Both the position numbers and the translations under genes were made by a program. From Collinsella sp. An268 (GTDB lineage: Bacteria > Actinomycetota > Coriobacteriia > Coriobacteriales > Coriobacteriaceae): a DNA stretch of 64,000 bases. The notes under the pieces were generated by a model that saw nothing but the letters and a program-made list of their open reading frames with translations, did no database searches and was not told the origin of the DNA. Positions 51,690 through 61,280 of the stretch are shown one piece after another (positions within the stretch are counted from its first letter, which is position 1; every line of letters starts with the position of its first letter). The stretch covers positions 124,001 to 188,000 of the forward strand of contig NZ_NFJH01000002.1 of NCBI RefSeq assembly GCF_002159765.1, given 5' to 3'.

Positions 51690-53081
51690 ATGTGGTCCTT
51701 TGAGAGCGTGTTCTATCAGATCTACCCCCTGGGCTTCTGCGGGGCGCCCCGTGCAAACGACGGCGTTTGCGCCCACCGCATCACCAAGGTGGCGGCATGG
51801 GCGGATTACCTGGCGGAGCTCGGGGTCGGCGCCGTGCTCCTCAACCCGGTGTTCGATTCGTCGACGCACGGGTACGACACGCGCGACCTCACCCGCGTCG
51901 ACTGTCGTCTAGGCACCAACGAGGATCTTGCGGACGTGGTGCGCGCCCTGCACGCGCGCGGCATCCGCGTGGTGCTCGATGCGGTGTTCAACCATGTCGG
52001 CCGCGAGTTCTGGGCGTTTCGCGACGTGCGCGAGCACCGGTGGGACTCGGCGTACCGCGACTGGTTCTGCCTCAACTTCGACGGGGACTCCGCCTTTGGC
52101 GACGGGTTCTGGTACGAGGGTTGGGAGGGCTGCTACGATCTCGTCAAGCTGAATCTCCGCAATCCCGCCGTCGTGGCGTACCTGCTCGACACGGTGCGCG
52201 GGTGGCGGCGGGAGTTTGGCATCGACGGGCTGCGCCTCGATGTCGCCTACTCCCTCGACCGTGACTTCCTGCGGAGCCTGCACGGCGTGGCGCGCGAGCT
52301 CTCGGCCACGGCGCCGGCGGCGGCGCCGCTTGGGGGCCCGCGCGCCGAGGACACGGCGTTCGTCCTCATCGGCGAGACGCTCCACGGCGACTACAGCCAG
52401 CTCGTCAACCCCGAGATGCTCGACTCGTGCACCAACTACGAGTGCTACAAGGGGCTGTACTCAAGCTTCAACAGTCAGAACATGTTCGAGATCGCCCACT
52501 CACTCCATCGGCAGTTCGGCGGGGACCCCTGGTGCATCTACCGCGGGCTCCATCTGCTCTCGTTTGCCGACAACCACGATGTGACCCGTTTGGCGAGCAT
52601 CCTCACCGACCCTGCCTGCGTGCGCCCCGCCTACGGGGTGCTCTTCGGCATGCCGGGGATACCCTGCCTCTACTACGGAAGCGAGTGGGGTGCGACGGGC
52701 GTCAAGGGCGCGCATGACGACTGGGACCTGCGCCCGGCGTTCGAGGCGCCCGTCCAAAACGAGCTCGCGGTCCATGTCGCGCGCCTCATCGCAGCGCGCA
52801 CCGCGGGACCCGGTGCACGGGCGCTCAGCTACGGCGCGTACCGCAACGTGCAGATCCAGAACAAGCAGCTCCTGTTCGAGCGGACGGTGGAGGCCGAGGG
52901 TGCGGAGCCGGCGGCGCGCGTGCTGGTGGCGGTCAACGCTGTGGCGGAGCCCTTCACGTTCTCGGCAGGCGAGCTCACAGGGACCTTCGCCGACCTTCTG
53001 GACGGGGACGGCGGGTCGGTCGAGCTCGCGGGGGCCCTTGAGCTCGCGCCGTACGAGGTGCGCTACCTGCTCGCCCGGTAA
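51690..53081 (+). CDS. GH13 alpha-amylase family glycoside hydrolase
   Basis: A 463-residue GH13 enzyme without signal peptide, so cytoplasmic. The four conserved regions are visible: DAVFNHVG (about 92-99), GLRLDVAY with the nucleophile Asp (about 180-187), IGET with the acid Glu (about 229-232) and FADNHDVTR (about 292-300). It acts on alpha-glucans such as maltodextrins or on cyclic substrates; the exact specificity is not clear. GGAAGGATGG precedes the start. No maltose regulator is next to it. Confidence 0.9.
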   Translation: MWSFESVFYQIYPLGFCGAPRANDGVCAHRITKVAAWADYLAELGVGAVLLNPVFDSSTHGYDTRDLTRVDCRLGTNEDLADVVRALHARGIRVVLDAVFNHVGREFWAFRDVREHRWDSAYRDWFCLNFDGDSAFGDGFWYEGWEGCYDLVKLNLRNPAVVAYLLDTVRGWRREFGIDGLRLDVAYSLDRDFLRSLHGVARELSATAPAAAPLGGPRAEDTAFVLIGETLHGDYSQLVNPEMLDSCTNYECYKGLYSSFNSQNMFEIAHSLHRQFGGDPWCIYRGLHLLSFADNHDVTRLASILTDPACVRPAYGVLFGMPGIPCLYYGSEWGATGVKGAHDDWDLRPAFEAPVQNELAVHVARLIAARTAGPGARALSYGAYRNVQIQNKQLLFERTVEAEGAEPAARVLVAVNAVAEPFTFSAGELTGTFADLLDGDGGSVELAGALELAPYEVRYLLAR

Positions 53082-53122
53082 GGGTGCGCGCCGCCCCCAC
53101 GCAGGGTGGCGGCGCGCCGGGG

Positions 53123-55357
53123 CTACATCACATGCGTCTCGGCGAGGCGCTCCTCGATGCACTCGTTTGCGCGCGCGAGGCGCCGGCGCAGCGCGAGGCC
53201 CAGTATGAGGGCGGGCACGAGGTAGGCGGCGAGGCGGCCGAGGGCCCACCAGAAGTCTCCCTGCCAGAGGCCGAACTGCGCCGCGCGGAACGCGTTCTCG
53301 GCGTGCACGAAGGGAAGCCACCGGTAGAGCGTCTGGAAGACGGGCGGCAGCATCTGCGACGGAAACGTGCCGCCCGAGCCCGCGACCTGCACGACCATCA
53401 GCACCACGGCGATGGCCTTGCCCACATCGCCGAAGGCGGCGGTGAGCGCGTAGATGATATTCACGAACACAAACGAGGCGACCCATCCGGTGAGGAAGAA
53501 CAGTACCGGGTGGGCGCACTGCACGCCCAGGTAGAAGAGGTCGCCGGCGCAGATGAGCGTCGCCTGCGCGAGGCCCACGGCCCCGAAGAACGCGAGGCGC
53601 CCCAGGTAGGCGCCGCCGACGCCGCAGCCGGTCTCGGCGAGGGCCCGCGCGCTCGGCGCGACTTTGACGAGGGCGGCGAGCACGACGCCGCCGATCCAGA
53701 TCGCGAGGGTGGTGTAGAACGGCGCCATGGCCGACCCGTTGTTCTCGACGGGGAAGACGGGCGTGCGGTCGAGCGTCACCGGTGCGGCCATGAAGGCGGC
53801 GAGCTCGGCCGGCTCCGCACCGAGAATCTGGCGTATCTGCGCAAGATCGCCTGCGGCGACGGCGCCCGCAAGCGTCTCGTGAAGCGCATCGAGGCGCGCG
53901 GCGGCCCCCTCGAGCGCGTCGGCAGATTCGGTGAGCGAGACGGCGGTTCCGGTGAGGCCGGTCTCGGCGGAGCCGGCGGCGGCGTCGACGGCGGCGAGCG
54001 TGTCGTCGAGCCGCGCGGCGAGGGAGCGGGCGTCCTCGGCGGCGGCGGAGACGGTCCGGGCGAGCTCGTCGAGCGAGGCGCGCACATCGCCCGTCGCGGC
54101 GCCCTTGAGCGAGGCGAGGTCACGGGCGGCGTCGTCGACGAGCCCTTCGAGCTCCTGCTTTGCCGCGGCGGCATCTTGGGCGCCCTGAGAGAGGTCGCCG
54201 GCGGCGGTGCCGAGGCCGGCGGACAGGTCGTCGAGCTCGGCTATGAGCGCGCCGAGGCGCTGGGAGAGGCCCTCGAGATCGCGCGCCACGGCGCCGGCGG
54301 CGCTGCCCGCGGACGTGCCCGCTGCGGCCTCCTCGAGACGGTGCGCGAGCTCGATCTGGCCTGCGAGGGAGTCGGCGAGCTGCTGCAGGCGCCCGCGATG
54401 CCCCTCGACCGTCTCCTTTGCCCGGGTAAGGCCGGCCGTGAGGTCGCCCACCTGCGCATCGGCCGCATCGAAGGCGCCGTCGATGGCGTCCTGCACATCG
54501 CCCATGCCCGCGGAGGCGCCCGCGATGGCGGTGTCCCACGCGGTGCCGGCGCCGGCAAGCGCGTCGGAAACGTCACCCACGCCCGCCGCGGCGGAACCGA
54601 GGGCACCTGCCGCCTCATCGGCGGGCGCGCCGGCGGCGCCGAGCGCGTCGCCGCCGCCTGCGACGAGCGCACCGGTGGAGGAGAGAAGCTCGGCGTAGGC
54701 GCGCGCGTCGCCCGCTGCACCCCTGAGACGGGCCGCGGCACCGGTGACGGCATCGTCGAGGCGGCCGGCGAGGCTCGCGAGCCCCTCGTCATCGAGCAGG
54801 CTCGATAGCTCGTCGAGGACGCCGGCGCCCACGTCCGTCACGGCGGCGGCGAAGCTCTTATCGATGTCGGCGCGCACGGCGGTGGCGGCTTTGTCGGTCA
54901 CGATCTGGGCGATGGCGTTGGCCTTCTGGTTCTGCAGGAACGTGACCTCGGCGGCGCCCGCGCCCGCGTCGTAGCCGCCGAGGATCCGCTCGGAGAAATC
55001 CTCGGGGATGATCAGCGCGGCGTAGTAGGCGCCGGAGCGCACGCCCTCGCGCGCGTCGTCTGCCGAGGTGGGCACGTAGCCGATGGCGGTCGACGTACGG
55101 AGCTCGTCGACGACGCGCTCGCCCACGTTGAGGGTCACGGGGACGAGCCCGCTCTCGTAACCAGCGTCCTCGCAGGCGACGGCGACCTTGAGGTTCGCGG
55201 TGTTGCCGTAGGGGTCCCAGCTGCCGGCGATGTTGAACCACGCGTAGAACGAGGGCACGACGATCATGCCCGCGACCACCACGAGGGTGACGGCGTTGCC
55301 GGTGGCGTGGCGGAAGTCGCGGCGGATGAGGGACCAGATGCGGGTGAGGGTGCTCAC
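53123..55357 (-). CDS. YhgE/Pip family membrane protein, second of pair
   Basis: A 744-residue YhgE/Pip-type protein. One membrane segment near the N-terminus (about 22-42, TLVVVAGMIVVPSFYAWFN), a long extracytoplasmic Ala/Gly/Asp-rich coiled-coil domain (about 140-530), and five or so segments at the C-terminus typical of ABC-2-like permeases. Starts with GTG overlapping the stop of the first YhgE gene by 4 bp; AAGGAGG lies upstream. The related phage infection protein and type VII secretion EsaA/YueB are distant relatives. Function unknown. Confidence 0.85.
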   Translation of the reverse strand: MSTLTRIWSLIRRDFRHATGNAVTLVVVAGMIVVPSFYAWFNIAGSWDPYGNTANLKVAVACEDAGYESGLVPVTLNVGERVVDELRTSTAIGYVPTSADDAREGVRSGAYYAALIIPEDFSERILGGYDAGAGAAEVTFLQNQKANAIAQIVTDKAATAVRADIDKSFAAAVTDVGAGVLDELSSLLDDEGLASLAGRLDDAVTGAAARLRGAAGDARAYAELLSSTGALVAGGGDALGAAGAPADEAAGALGSAAAGVGDVSDALAGAGTAWDTAIAGASAGMGDVQDAIDGAFDAADAQVGDLTAGLTRAKETVEGHRGRLQQLADSLAGQIELAHRLEEAAAGTSAGSAAGAVARDLEGLSQRLGALIAELDDLSAGLGTAAGDLSQGAQDAAAAKQELEGLVDDAARDLASLKGAATGDVRASLDELARTVSAAAEDARSLAARLDDTLAAVDAAAGSAETGLTGTAVSLTESADALEGAAARLDALHETLAGAVAAGDLAQIRQILGAEPAELAAFMAAPVTLDRTPVFPVENNGSAMAPFYTTLAIWIGGVVLAALVKVAPSARALAETGCGVGGAYLGRLAFFGAVGLAQATLICAGDLFYLGVQCAHPVLFFLTGWVASFVFVNIIYALTAAFGDVGKAIAVVLMVVQVAGSGGTFPSQMLPPVFQTLYRWLPFVHAENAFRAAQFGLWQGDFWWALGRLAAYLVPALILGLALRRRLARANECIEERLAETHVM

Positions 55358-57927
55358 GAGAGACCGCCTCCTTGTGCGGTGGGGTTGGGGGCAGGGTCGG
55401 TGGCGCTCTCCGGCACGGCGAGCGCCTCGCGCGCGCGGTCGTGGAGGTACGCCACCACGAGGAGATAGGCCGTTGTGGCCACGAGCGACACGATCCAGCA
55501 GACGAGGAGCGCGAACTTCGCCGGGAGCACAAAGAGCAGGAGCGTGCACGCGAGAGGGGCGGCGACGAGCGCCCCGATGCCCCGTCGCACGAGCGCGGGG
55601 TAGGCCCGCTCGAACCGGGCGGCGCGATCACGGGCGGCGGCGCGCTGCGCGGGCGTGGCGATGAGCGCCCGGAGGCGCCGCTCGAGGGCGCCGGCGGTAT
55701 CGGCGGGGATGGTGTGCTCGGCCACCATGAGGTCCGTCGCGGCGAGGCTGCGGTCGAAAAGGGCGTTTATGGGCACGAGCCGGCGACGCATGCCGAGCCC
55801 GATTACGGCCGCCGGCAGCAGGAAGACGGCGAGCATGAGGAGGTTTTTGGCGTAGAAGTCGCCGTAGAAGCCCGCCACCGCCTCGCGCATGGCGTCGATG
55901 CCGTAGGTGAAGGGGAGCCACGGCTCGAGCGCGCGGAAAAACGGCGGCTGCATCTGGATGGGGTAGAGGCCCGACGCGCCGGGGATCTGCAGCACGACGA
56001 GGAGCACGCCGAGCGCCTTGCCGACGTGTTTGAAGGCGACGGCGAGGGCGTAGACGATCGACACGTAGACAAACGAGGCGACAAGGCCGGCTCCGATGAA
56101 CGCGGCGGGCGAGACGCACTGCATGCCGAGGGCGATGTCGCCCGTGCAGCAGATGAGCGCCTGCACCTGCCCGAGCGCGGCGATGAGCGCCCCGCGGCCG
56201 AGGGTTGCCTGCCAGGGGGAGACGGCGCCGATGCCCTCCTCGTCCACCTCGAGCTTGTAGATGGCAACGAGCACGAAGCCGCCGACCCAGAGCGCGAGGT
56301 TGGTGTAGAAGGGGGCGACGCCCGAGCCGTAGTTGCGCACGGGGAAGACGGCCTCGTCGACCAGTGAGACGGGCGAGCCCATGAAGGCGCCCACCGTGGC
56401 GGGGTCCAGCGCGATGAGGTCCCGCACGACGGGCGTCTCGCGCGCGCTCTCTATAAGGGAGAGGTCGCGGGCAAGCGCGTCGACGTCGTCAGCCGCCGTC
56501 GTGACCGCGCCGGCGGTGCGGCCCACGGCGTCTGCCCCCTGGGCGAGAAGCCCGTCGAGCGTGGCGAGCGTGCCGTCCGCCTGGGCGATGAGCGCGCCCA
56601 CCGATCCGGCGGCGCCCGTGAGAGCGCCTCCGGCGTCCGCGAAGGCGTCGAGGCCGCTCGAGAGCGCGGGGAGCGTGGTGGTGAGAAGGTCCGCCTGCAG
56701 TCCGGCGAGCGACGCGGTTGCCTGCTGGATGGCGCCGTTGACGGTGGCTGACAGGCCGCGCATGCTCTCGGCGCCCGCCTTGATGTGGTCGGAGACCTGT
56801 TGGAGTGCGGCGATGTTGGCCGTGAGGTCGCCGATGGCGCCGTCGAGGGCGGCGACGGTGTCGTCCATGCGGTCGAGCAGGTCTTGGCGCACCGCGGCTG
56901 CCGCGCCTTCGACGCTTGCCGCCGCGATCTCGTCGCGCGCGCGGGCGAGGCTGTCGCGCATGCCCTGGAGGTCGCCTGCAACGCCGGTGAGCGCGGCGAG
57001 GGCGGCGTCGATCTTGCCCTGCGCCCAGCCCACGTCGCCGGCGAGGGCGCCGATATCGTAGGCGGCGGTGGATGAGATGCCGGCGACCGTACCCGAGGCG
57101 GCACCGACGGCGCCGGCAATATCAGCGGTGAGCTGCTGCGCGCCCGTGCGCGTCTGGGCGAGGTGCTGCCGGGCGCCGGCAAGCGCGTCGGCAAGGGATG
57201 TCGCCGTGCCGGAGAGCTCGGCCATGGTCGCGCGCGTGGCGCCGACGGCCGTGCGCGCGCCGCCCACGCTCTCGCCCGCCCGGGCGAGGCCGTCGCCGAG
57301 GTCGCGCAGGAGCCGGGCGCTCTCGGAGAGCTCGGACGCGGCGCCGGCGCGGGCGTCGTCGAGGGCCGTGGCGCCCGTATCCGCCGCCCCGCTGAGCCGC
57401 TCGGTCACGGTCTCGCCCACGAGCGCCGTGAAGCGTCCGGCGATCTCCTCCTCGAGCGTGCTCGCCCCCGTGTCGGTCACCTTGGGCGCCACGGCGTTCG
57501 CCTTCTCGTTCACCAGATAGGTGATGTGCGCCGGCTCGGTATCGCCGGTGAGAACGTCGGCGATCCCGGCGGTGAAGTCCGTGGGGATGATGAAGGCGGC
57601 GAAGTAGGTGCCGGCGCTCACGCCGTCTCGCGCCTCCTCGTCGCTGTCGACGAAAGTCCAGCCGAGCTGGTCGTTGTGCGCGAGCTCGTCGCGCAGCATC
57701 GAGCCGGCGTTGACGGTGCCCATACCGGGGATATCGGCGCCCTCGTCCGCGATGACGACGGCGATGGGTATGGTCGAGGTGTTCCGGTAGGGGTCGTCGT
57801 TGGCGATGATGTTCGTCCACGCGTAGAGCGAGGGGATGATGCACACGCCGATGGTGATGACGATGGCGACGGGATTTCTTGCGATGCGCTTGAGGTCGCG
57901 CACGAAGATGCGCGCAATGGTTCGCAC
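55354..57927 (-). CDS. YhgE/Pip family membrane protein, first of pair
   Basis: An 857-residue YhgE/Pip protein of the same design as the next gene: N-terminal segment (about 19-40, VAIVITIGVCIIPSLYAWTN), coiled-coil ectodomain (about 130-510), C-terminal permease-like segments. It also carries an extra C-terminal part with a basic helical stretch and two more hydrophobic segments (about 780-835). GTG start at 57927 with AAAGG upstream. It is divergent from a TetR gene that probably controls both. Confidence 0.86.
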   Translation of the reverse strand: MRTIARIFVRDLKRIARNPVAIVITIGVCIIPSLYAWTNIIANDDPYRNTSTIPIAVVIADEGADIPGMGTVNAGSMLRDELAHNDQLGWTFVDSDEEARDGVSAGTYFAAFIIPTDFTAGIADVLTGDTEPAHITYLVNEKANAVAPKVTDTGASTLEEEIAGRFTALVGETVTERLSGAADTGATALDDARAGAASELSESARLLRDLGDGLARAGESVGGARTAVGATRATMAELSGTATSLADALAGARQHLAQTRTGAQQLTADIAGAVGAASGTVAGISSTAAYDIGALAGDVGWAQGKIDAALAALTGVAGDLQGMRDSLARARDEIAAASVEGAAAAVRQDLLDRMDDTVAALDGAIGDLTANIAALQQVSDHIKAGAESMRGLSATVNGAIQQATASLAGLQADLLTTTLPALSSGLDAFADAGGALTGAAGSVGALIAQADGTLATLDGLLAQGADAVGRTAGAVTTAADDVDALARDLSLIESARETPVVRDLIALDPATVGAFMGSPVSLVDEAVFPVRNYGSGVAPFYTNLALWVGGFVLVAIYKLEVDEEGIGAVSPWQATLGRGALIAALGQVQALICCTGDIALGMQCVSPAAFIGAGLVASFVYVSIVYALAVAFKHVGKALGVLLVVLQIPGASGLYPIQMQPPFFRALEPWLPFTYGIDAMREAVAGFYGDFYAKNLLMLAVFLLPAAVIGLGMRRRLVPINALFDRSLAATDLMVAEHTIPADTAGALERRLRALIATPAQRAAARDRAARFERAYPALVRRGIGALVAAPLACTLLLFVLPAKFALLVCWIVSLVATTAYLLVVAYLHDRAREALAVPESATDPAPNPTAQGGGLS

Positions 57928-57993
57928 GATGCTGCCTTTCTCTCGCGGTGGCTCCTGAGAGTCAGACAGCGATAATACCCAATTAGTGATTAA

Positions 57994-58005
57994 CACACGC
58001 TTGTG
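57994..58005. promoter_or_regulatory. possible TetR operator CACACGCTTGTG
   Basis: A near-perfect 12-bp dyad inside an AT-rich stretch (57978-58016) between the divergent YhgE and TetR genes. Position fits control of both, but the match is short. Confidence 0.4.
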
Positions 58006-58072
58006 GAATAATTAACGGTGGCTAAGCCATGGAGACGGCCCTTGTGGGGAGTAACGGACAAAGGTGGGCGCA

Positions 58073-58906
58073 ATGGGGAGAAACGAGGGGCAGGCGCGTG
58101 CGATGCGGCGGGAAGCGACGGAGGCGGTCTCGCCGCACGGGGCTGCGTCCGGCGCGGACGCGCGTACGGCGCGACCGGCGGGCGTCGATCGGCGCGTCGT
58201 GCGGAGCCGCCGCGCCATCATACAGGCGTTTGAGGAGTTGCTTGCCGAGCGTCCGCTCGACAAGATCACGGTGAGCGCGATAGCCCAGCGCGCGGACGTG
58301 GACCGCAAGACGTTCTACCAGCACTTCGGGAGCATCTCGGGCCTCATCGACGCGCTTGCCGACGACTTCGCCGCCCGCGTGCTCGACGGTACGGCGGCAC
58401 CCGACGCGACGGGCATGCCGGGCAAGGCGTCCGGAGGCATGGAGGGCGGTCCCGAAGCCGCGGCTCTTGACACGGCGCCCGGCGCGCCCGCCCTGCACAT
58501 GTTCTTCACCGCCCTCGCGCGCAACCTGAGCGCGGGCCTTGTGCGGGAGCGCGGCTTTTTCGAGCACATGCCGGCAGATGTCCTCTACGACCGGCTCTAC
58601 GCCCCCTTTGAGCGGCAGATTCTCGCGCGCGGCCTCGTCGACGGACTCATCGCGCCCGATGCCGCCCGGCCCGCGCTCTCGTTCGTGCTCGGCGGCATGC
58701 TCTCGCTCATGCGCTGGTGGCTCGGGCACGGCGAGGCGCTCGAGCTCGACGAGGTGGTGGCGCTCGCCTCGGTGCTCACCGAACACGGGTTCGCGGGCGC
58801 GGCCGGCGGGCGAGGCGCCCCGTCGCCTGCCGCGCGGCAGGCGACGGGGCCGACCGGGCGGGAGGCGTGCCCGCGCACTCGATGCGCTCATCGATGCGAC
58901 GCTTGA
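58073..58906 (+). CDS. TetR/AcrR family regulator
   Basis: A 277-residue TetR-family repressor with a basic N-terminal extension (about 1-35) and the HTH at about 43-90 (IIQAFEELLAERPLDKITVSAIAQRADVDRKTFYQHFGS, split). The C-terminal half has the TetR_C-type helices. ATG 58073 is favoured over GTG 58064 because AAAGGTGG lies seven bases upstream of the ATG. It is divergent from the YhgE/Pip pair, the usual neighbour in Gram-positive bacteria. The C-terminal 30 residues are Arg/Pro/Gly-rich. Confidence 0.83.
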   Translation: MGRNEGQARAMRREATEAVSPHGAASGADARTARPAGVDRRVVRSRRAIIQAFEELLAERPLDKITVSAIAQRADVDRKTFYQHFGSISGLIDALADDFAARVLDGTAAPDATGMPGKASGGMEGGPEAAALDTAPGAPALHMFFTALARNLSAGLVRERGFFEHMPADVLYDRLYAPFERQILARGLVDGLIAPDAARPALSFVLGGMLSLMRWWLGHGEALELDEVVALASVLTEHGFAGAAGGRGAPSPAARQATGPTGREACPRTRCAHRCDA

Positions 58907-58953
58907 CGCCCTGTACGGGCGCTCACAGGACGGGAAGACCCAGGAGCGGGGGG

Positions 58954-59100
58954 ATGCAGGTGAATTAGGCGGGGGAGAGAGCGTCGCACCGCGGGTAGGC
59001 GCTGTTCGCCATCCTGTGCATGACGTTCATGGAGGTGCTTGACGGCACGATTGTGAACGTGGCACTGCCCACCATGCAGGTAGAGCTCGACGTCGAGGGG
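58954..59100 (+). pseudogene. N-terminal remnant of a DHA2-type MFS drug transporter
   Basis: The frame beginning ATG 58954 contains two TAG codons (58966 and 58996) and then ALFAILCMTFMEVLDGTIVN followed by VALPTMQ, which is the start of EmrB/QacA-type (14-segment) multidrug transporters. After about 30 recognisable residues the similarity stops, and a methyltransferase fragment begins in another frame. The gene lost its body by deletion. It follows the TetR gene, a common drug-transport neighbour. Confidence 0.7.
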
Positions 59101-59109
59101 GTCTTCGCC

Positions 59110-59620
59110 CAGGTACGCGCGCTGGCGCAGGAGACCGCCGCCAGCGCCCATGCGCGCCGTGCCGCGCGACTGGTTTCTGCCCGACATGCGCGGGGCGCGC
59201 GTGCTCGGCCCCTCCTCGGGCGGCGGCCAGCAGATGCCGCTGTTCGCCGCGATGGGCGCCGTGTGCACCGTGCTCGACTACTCGGAGAGGCAGATCGCGT
59301 CCGAGCGCATGGTGGCGGAGCGCGAGGGCTACGAGATCAGGTGCGTGCGCGCGGACATGACGCGCCCGCTGCTGTTCGAGGACGGGGAGTTCGACCTCAT
59401 CTTCCATCTCGTCTCCAACTGCTACGCGGAGGATGTCCTGCCGATCTGGCGCGAGTGCTTCTGCGTGCTGGCGCCGGGCGGCAGGCTGCTTGTCGGCCTC
59501 GACAACGGCTTCAACTACGTGGTCGACGACGAGGAGCGCGTCGTCCGCGGCCTTCCCTTCAACCCGCTGCGCGACCCGTCCCTCATCCCCGAAGACGAGC
59601 TCGGCATACCGACGTTTTGA
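59110..59620 (+). pseudogene. class I SAM-dependent methyltransferase remnant
   Basis: The frame of ATG 59150 encodes 156 residues with the SAM site RVLGPSSGGGQQ (about 17-28), a VLDYSERQI acidic loop, FDLIFHLVSN and VLAPGGRLLVGLDNG: a type 11-like methyltransferase. The N-terminal helices before VPRDWF are missing, and the protein stops early (DELGIPTF) where relatives continue for about 50-60 residues. It is joined to the MFS remnant, so it is taken as broken. A short functional protein cannot be excluded. Confidence 0.65.
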
Positions 59621-59807
59621 GCCACCTGCGCGCAGAAGCCCGTCTCCTGATGGGCCGGAAGGGCCCGGACGCCGGCCGGCCGGGTTCCCGCGTGCGGGGC
59701 GAGGGGTCGCCGTGACGCCGGCGATGCGTCCCGGCGGGTTCGTGCGGCATCCGGGCGGCGCACGGCCAATCCGGACAGGGCGTCTCTCGCACAACAGGTC
59801 GGAGCAA

Positions 59808-61136
59808 CTAGCCGAGGGCGTGGAGCTCCGGCGTCGCGGCGGCATGCACGTCGATGCGGTCCTCGAGCCCAAAGACCGCGTGGCTCAGCACATACTCGCC
59901 GTCGTTCACGTAGGTCTCGACCATGTTTGCGTCGACGAAGATGTCGAGACGATCGCCCTCGCGGACCTCGGGCGTCTCGGAGGTGAGGCGGCACTTGCCG
60001 TTGTGCGGGCACACAGCGCTGCGGTCGGCGACGATGCGACCGCCCGTGCGCGCGATGCGGTATCCGCCGAGGTCGAGCGACTCGCCCTCGTGCAGCTCGA
60101 TGGCTAGGTGGTAGCCGGTGCGCGCCGAGGCTTGCTCGGGGGACACCGGCAGGCGGTAGGCAGCGCGCACGTTGGGGTGGATGCGGAAGTAGATGTGGCC
60201 GCCTGCCACCTCAACCACGCGCGGCAGGCTCATCATCCCGCGCCAGGTGCCCTCGGCAGCCTCCACCGCGGCGGGCATGCGCAGCCAGGCGATGACGGTG
60301 CGGCGCCCCTCGGCGTCGAGTGCACTCTGCGGCGCGTAGAGATCGAGGCCGTAGTCGAAGAACTGGTAGCTGTCGGCAAGCGCCATGCGGCAGGTGTCCT
60401 CGTCGAAGTCCGCGAGCATGCAGATGGCCATGTCGGTGGGCGCCGCGCCGTCGTCGAGCAGGCCCATGGGGGAGACCATGAGGACGCCGGTACCGCCGAC
60501 CTCGAACCAGTCGGGGCACTCCCACATCCAGCCGAGACCGTCGCGCTCGACCGTGCCAGCGAGCTCCCAGGTAACAAGGTCGTCGCTGCGGTAGATGAGA
60601 AGGCGCCCCTCGCGGTGGACCGTCGTGCCGAGCACGAGGTGGTAGCCGTCGCGCCCGCGCCAGACCTTCGGGTCGCGCGTATGGGTGGCGTCGCCCAGCT
60701 CCGGATCGGTGATCGCCGGGATGATGACGCGCTTGGCGTCCAGGTTGTCGAAGTGCCGCCCGTCGGCGGAGACGAGCTCCATCTGGCAGGATTCGAACCG
60801 GTTGTTCAGGTGTTTGTGGATGTTCTCCGGGTCGGTCTCGAGGTAGCGGACGCCGGTGTAGAAGAGGTGCAGGCGCCCCGCGCGCTCTATGGCGCTGCCG
60901 GAGAAGCAGCCGTTTCGGTCGGCGAGCTTCGTGGGGAAGAGGGCGATTCCCTCGTGCTCCCAGTGGATGAGGTCGGGCGACACCGCGTGCCCCCAGTGCA
61001 TGGTTCCCCAGCTCGGGGCATAGGGGAAGTACTGATAGAACAGGTGGTACTGCCCGCGGTAGTAGATGAACCCATTGGGGTCGTTGATCCAGTTGAGCGG
61101 CGCCTTGAGGTGGCCCGTCTGCTCGATGCCGCGCAC
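59808..61136 (-). CDS. GH32 family sucrose-6-phosphate hydrolase / fructan hydrolase
   Basis: A 442-residue GH32 enzyme that releases fructose from sucrose phosphate or fructans. Catalytic blocks: nucleophile Asp in NWINDPNGF (about 15-23), FSGSA near 79, transition-state RDPKV near 154 and acid Glu in WECPDWF near 201. The C-terminal beta domain is present. GTG 61136 was chosen because AAAGGAG lies seven bases upstream; the in-frame region beyond it lacks similarity. No signal peptide, so cytoplasmic. It follows a truncated PTS gene, so its original promoter may be gone. Confidence 0.88.
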   Translation of the reverse strand: MRGIEQTGHLKAPLNWINDPNGFIYYRGQYHLFYQYFPYAPSWGTMHWGHAVSPDLIHWEHEGIALFPTKLADRNGCFSGSAIERAGRLHLFYTGVRYLETDPENIHKHLNNRFESCQMELVSADGRHFDNLDAKRVIIPAITDPELGDATHTRDPKVWRGRDGYHLVLGTTVHREGRLLIYRSDDLVTWELAGTVERDGLGWMWECPDWFEVGGTGVLMVSPMGLLDDGAAPTDMAICMLADFDEDTCRMALADSYQFFDYGLDLYAPQSALDAEGRRTVIAWLRMPAAVEAAEGTWRGMMSLPRVVEVAGGHIYFRIHPNVRAAYRLPVSPEQASARTGYHLAIELHEGESLDLGGYRIARTGGRIVADRSAVCPHNGKCRLTSETPEVREGDRLDIFVDANMVETYVNDGEYVLSHAVFGLEDRIDVHAAATPELHALG

Positions 61137-61203
61137 GTCGTGCTCCTTTACTCCGATGGTTGGCGGGGTCAGTCCGATATGGAGGTCGCTCCGTATCGCT
61201 GAT

Positions 61204-61243
61204 GTGCCGAAAGGCGACGGCACATCGGTCGTTGCCTTTCGGC
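61204..61243 (-). promoter_or_regulatory. inverted repeats between PTS remnant and GH32 gene
   Basis: GCCGAAAGGC (61206-61215) pairs with GCCTTTCGGC (61234-61243), and GTGCCG/CGGCAC (61204-61222) forms a nested alternative. CAGGGTTGC words repeat in the adjoining 61250-61300. This looks like an mRNA processing or attenuation hairpin. Confidence 0.5.
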
Positions 61244-61280
61244 TGCAGGGGTGCAACCTGCCAGGCGGCAGGGTTGCAGG

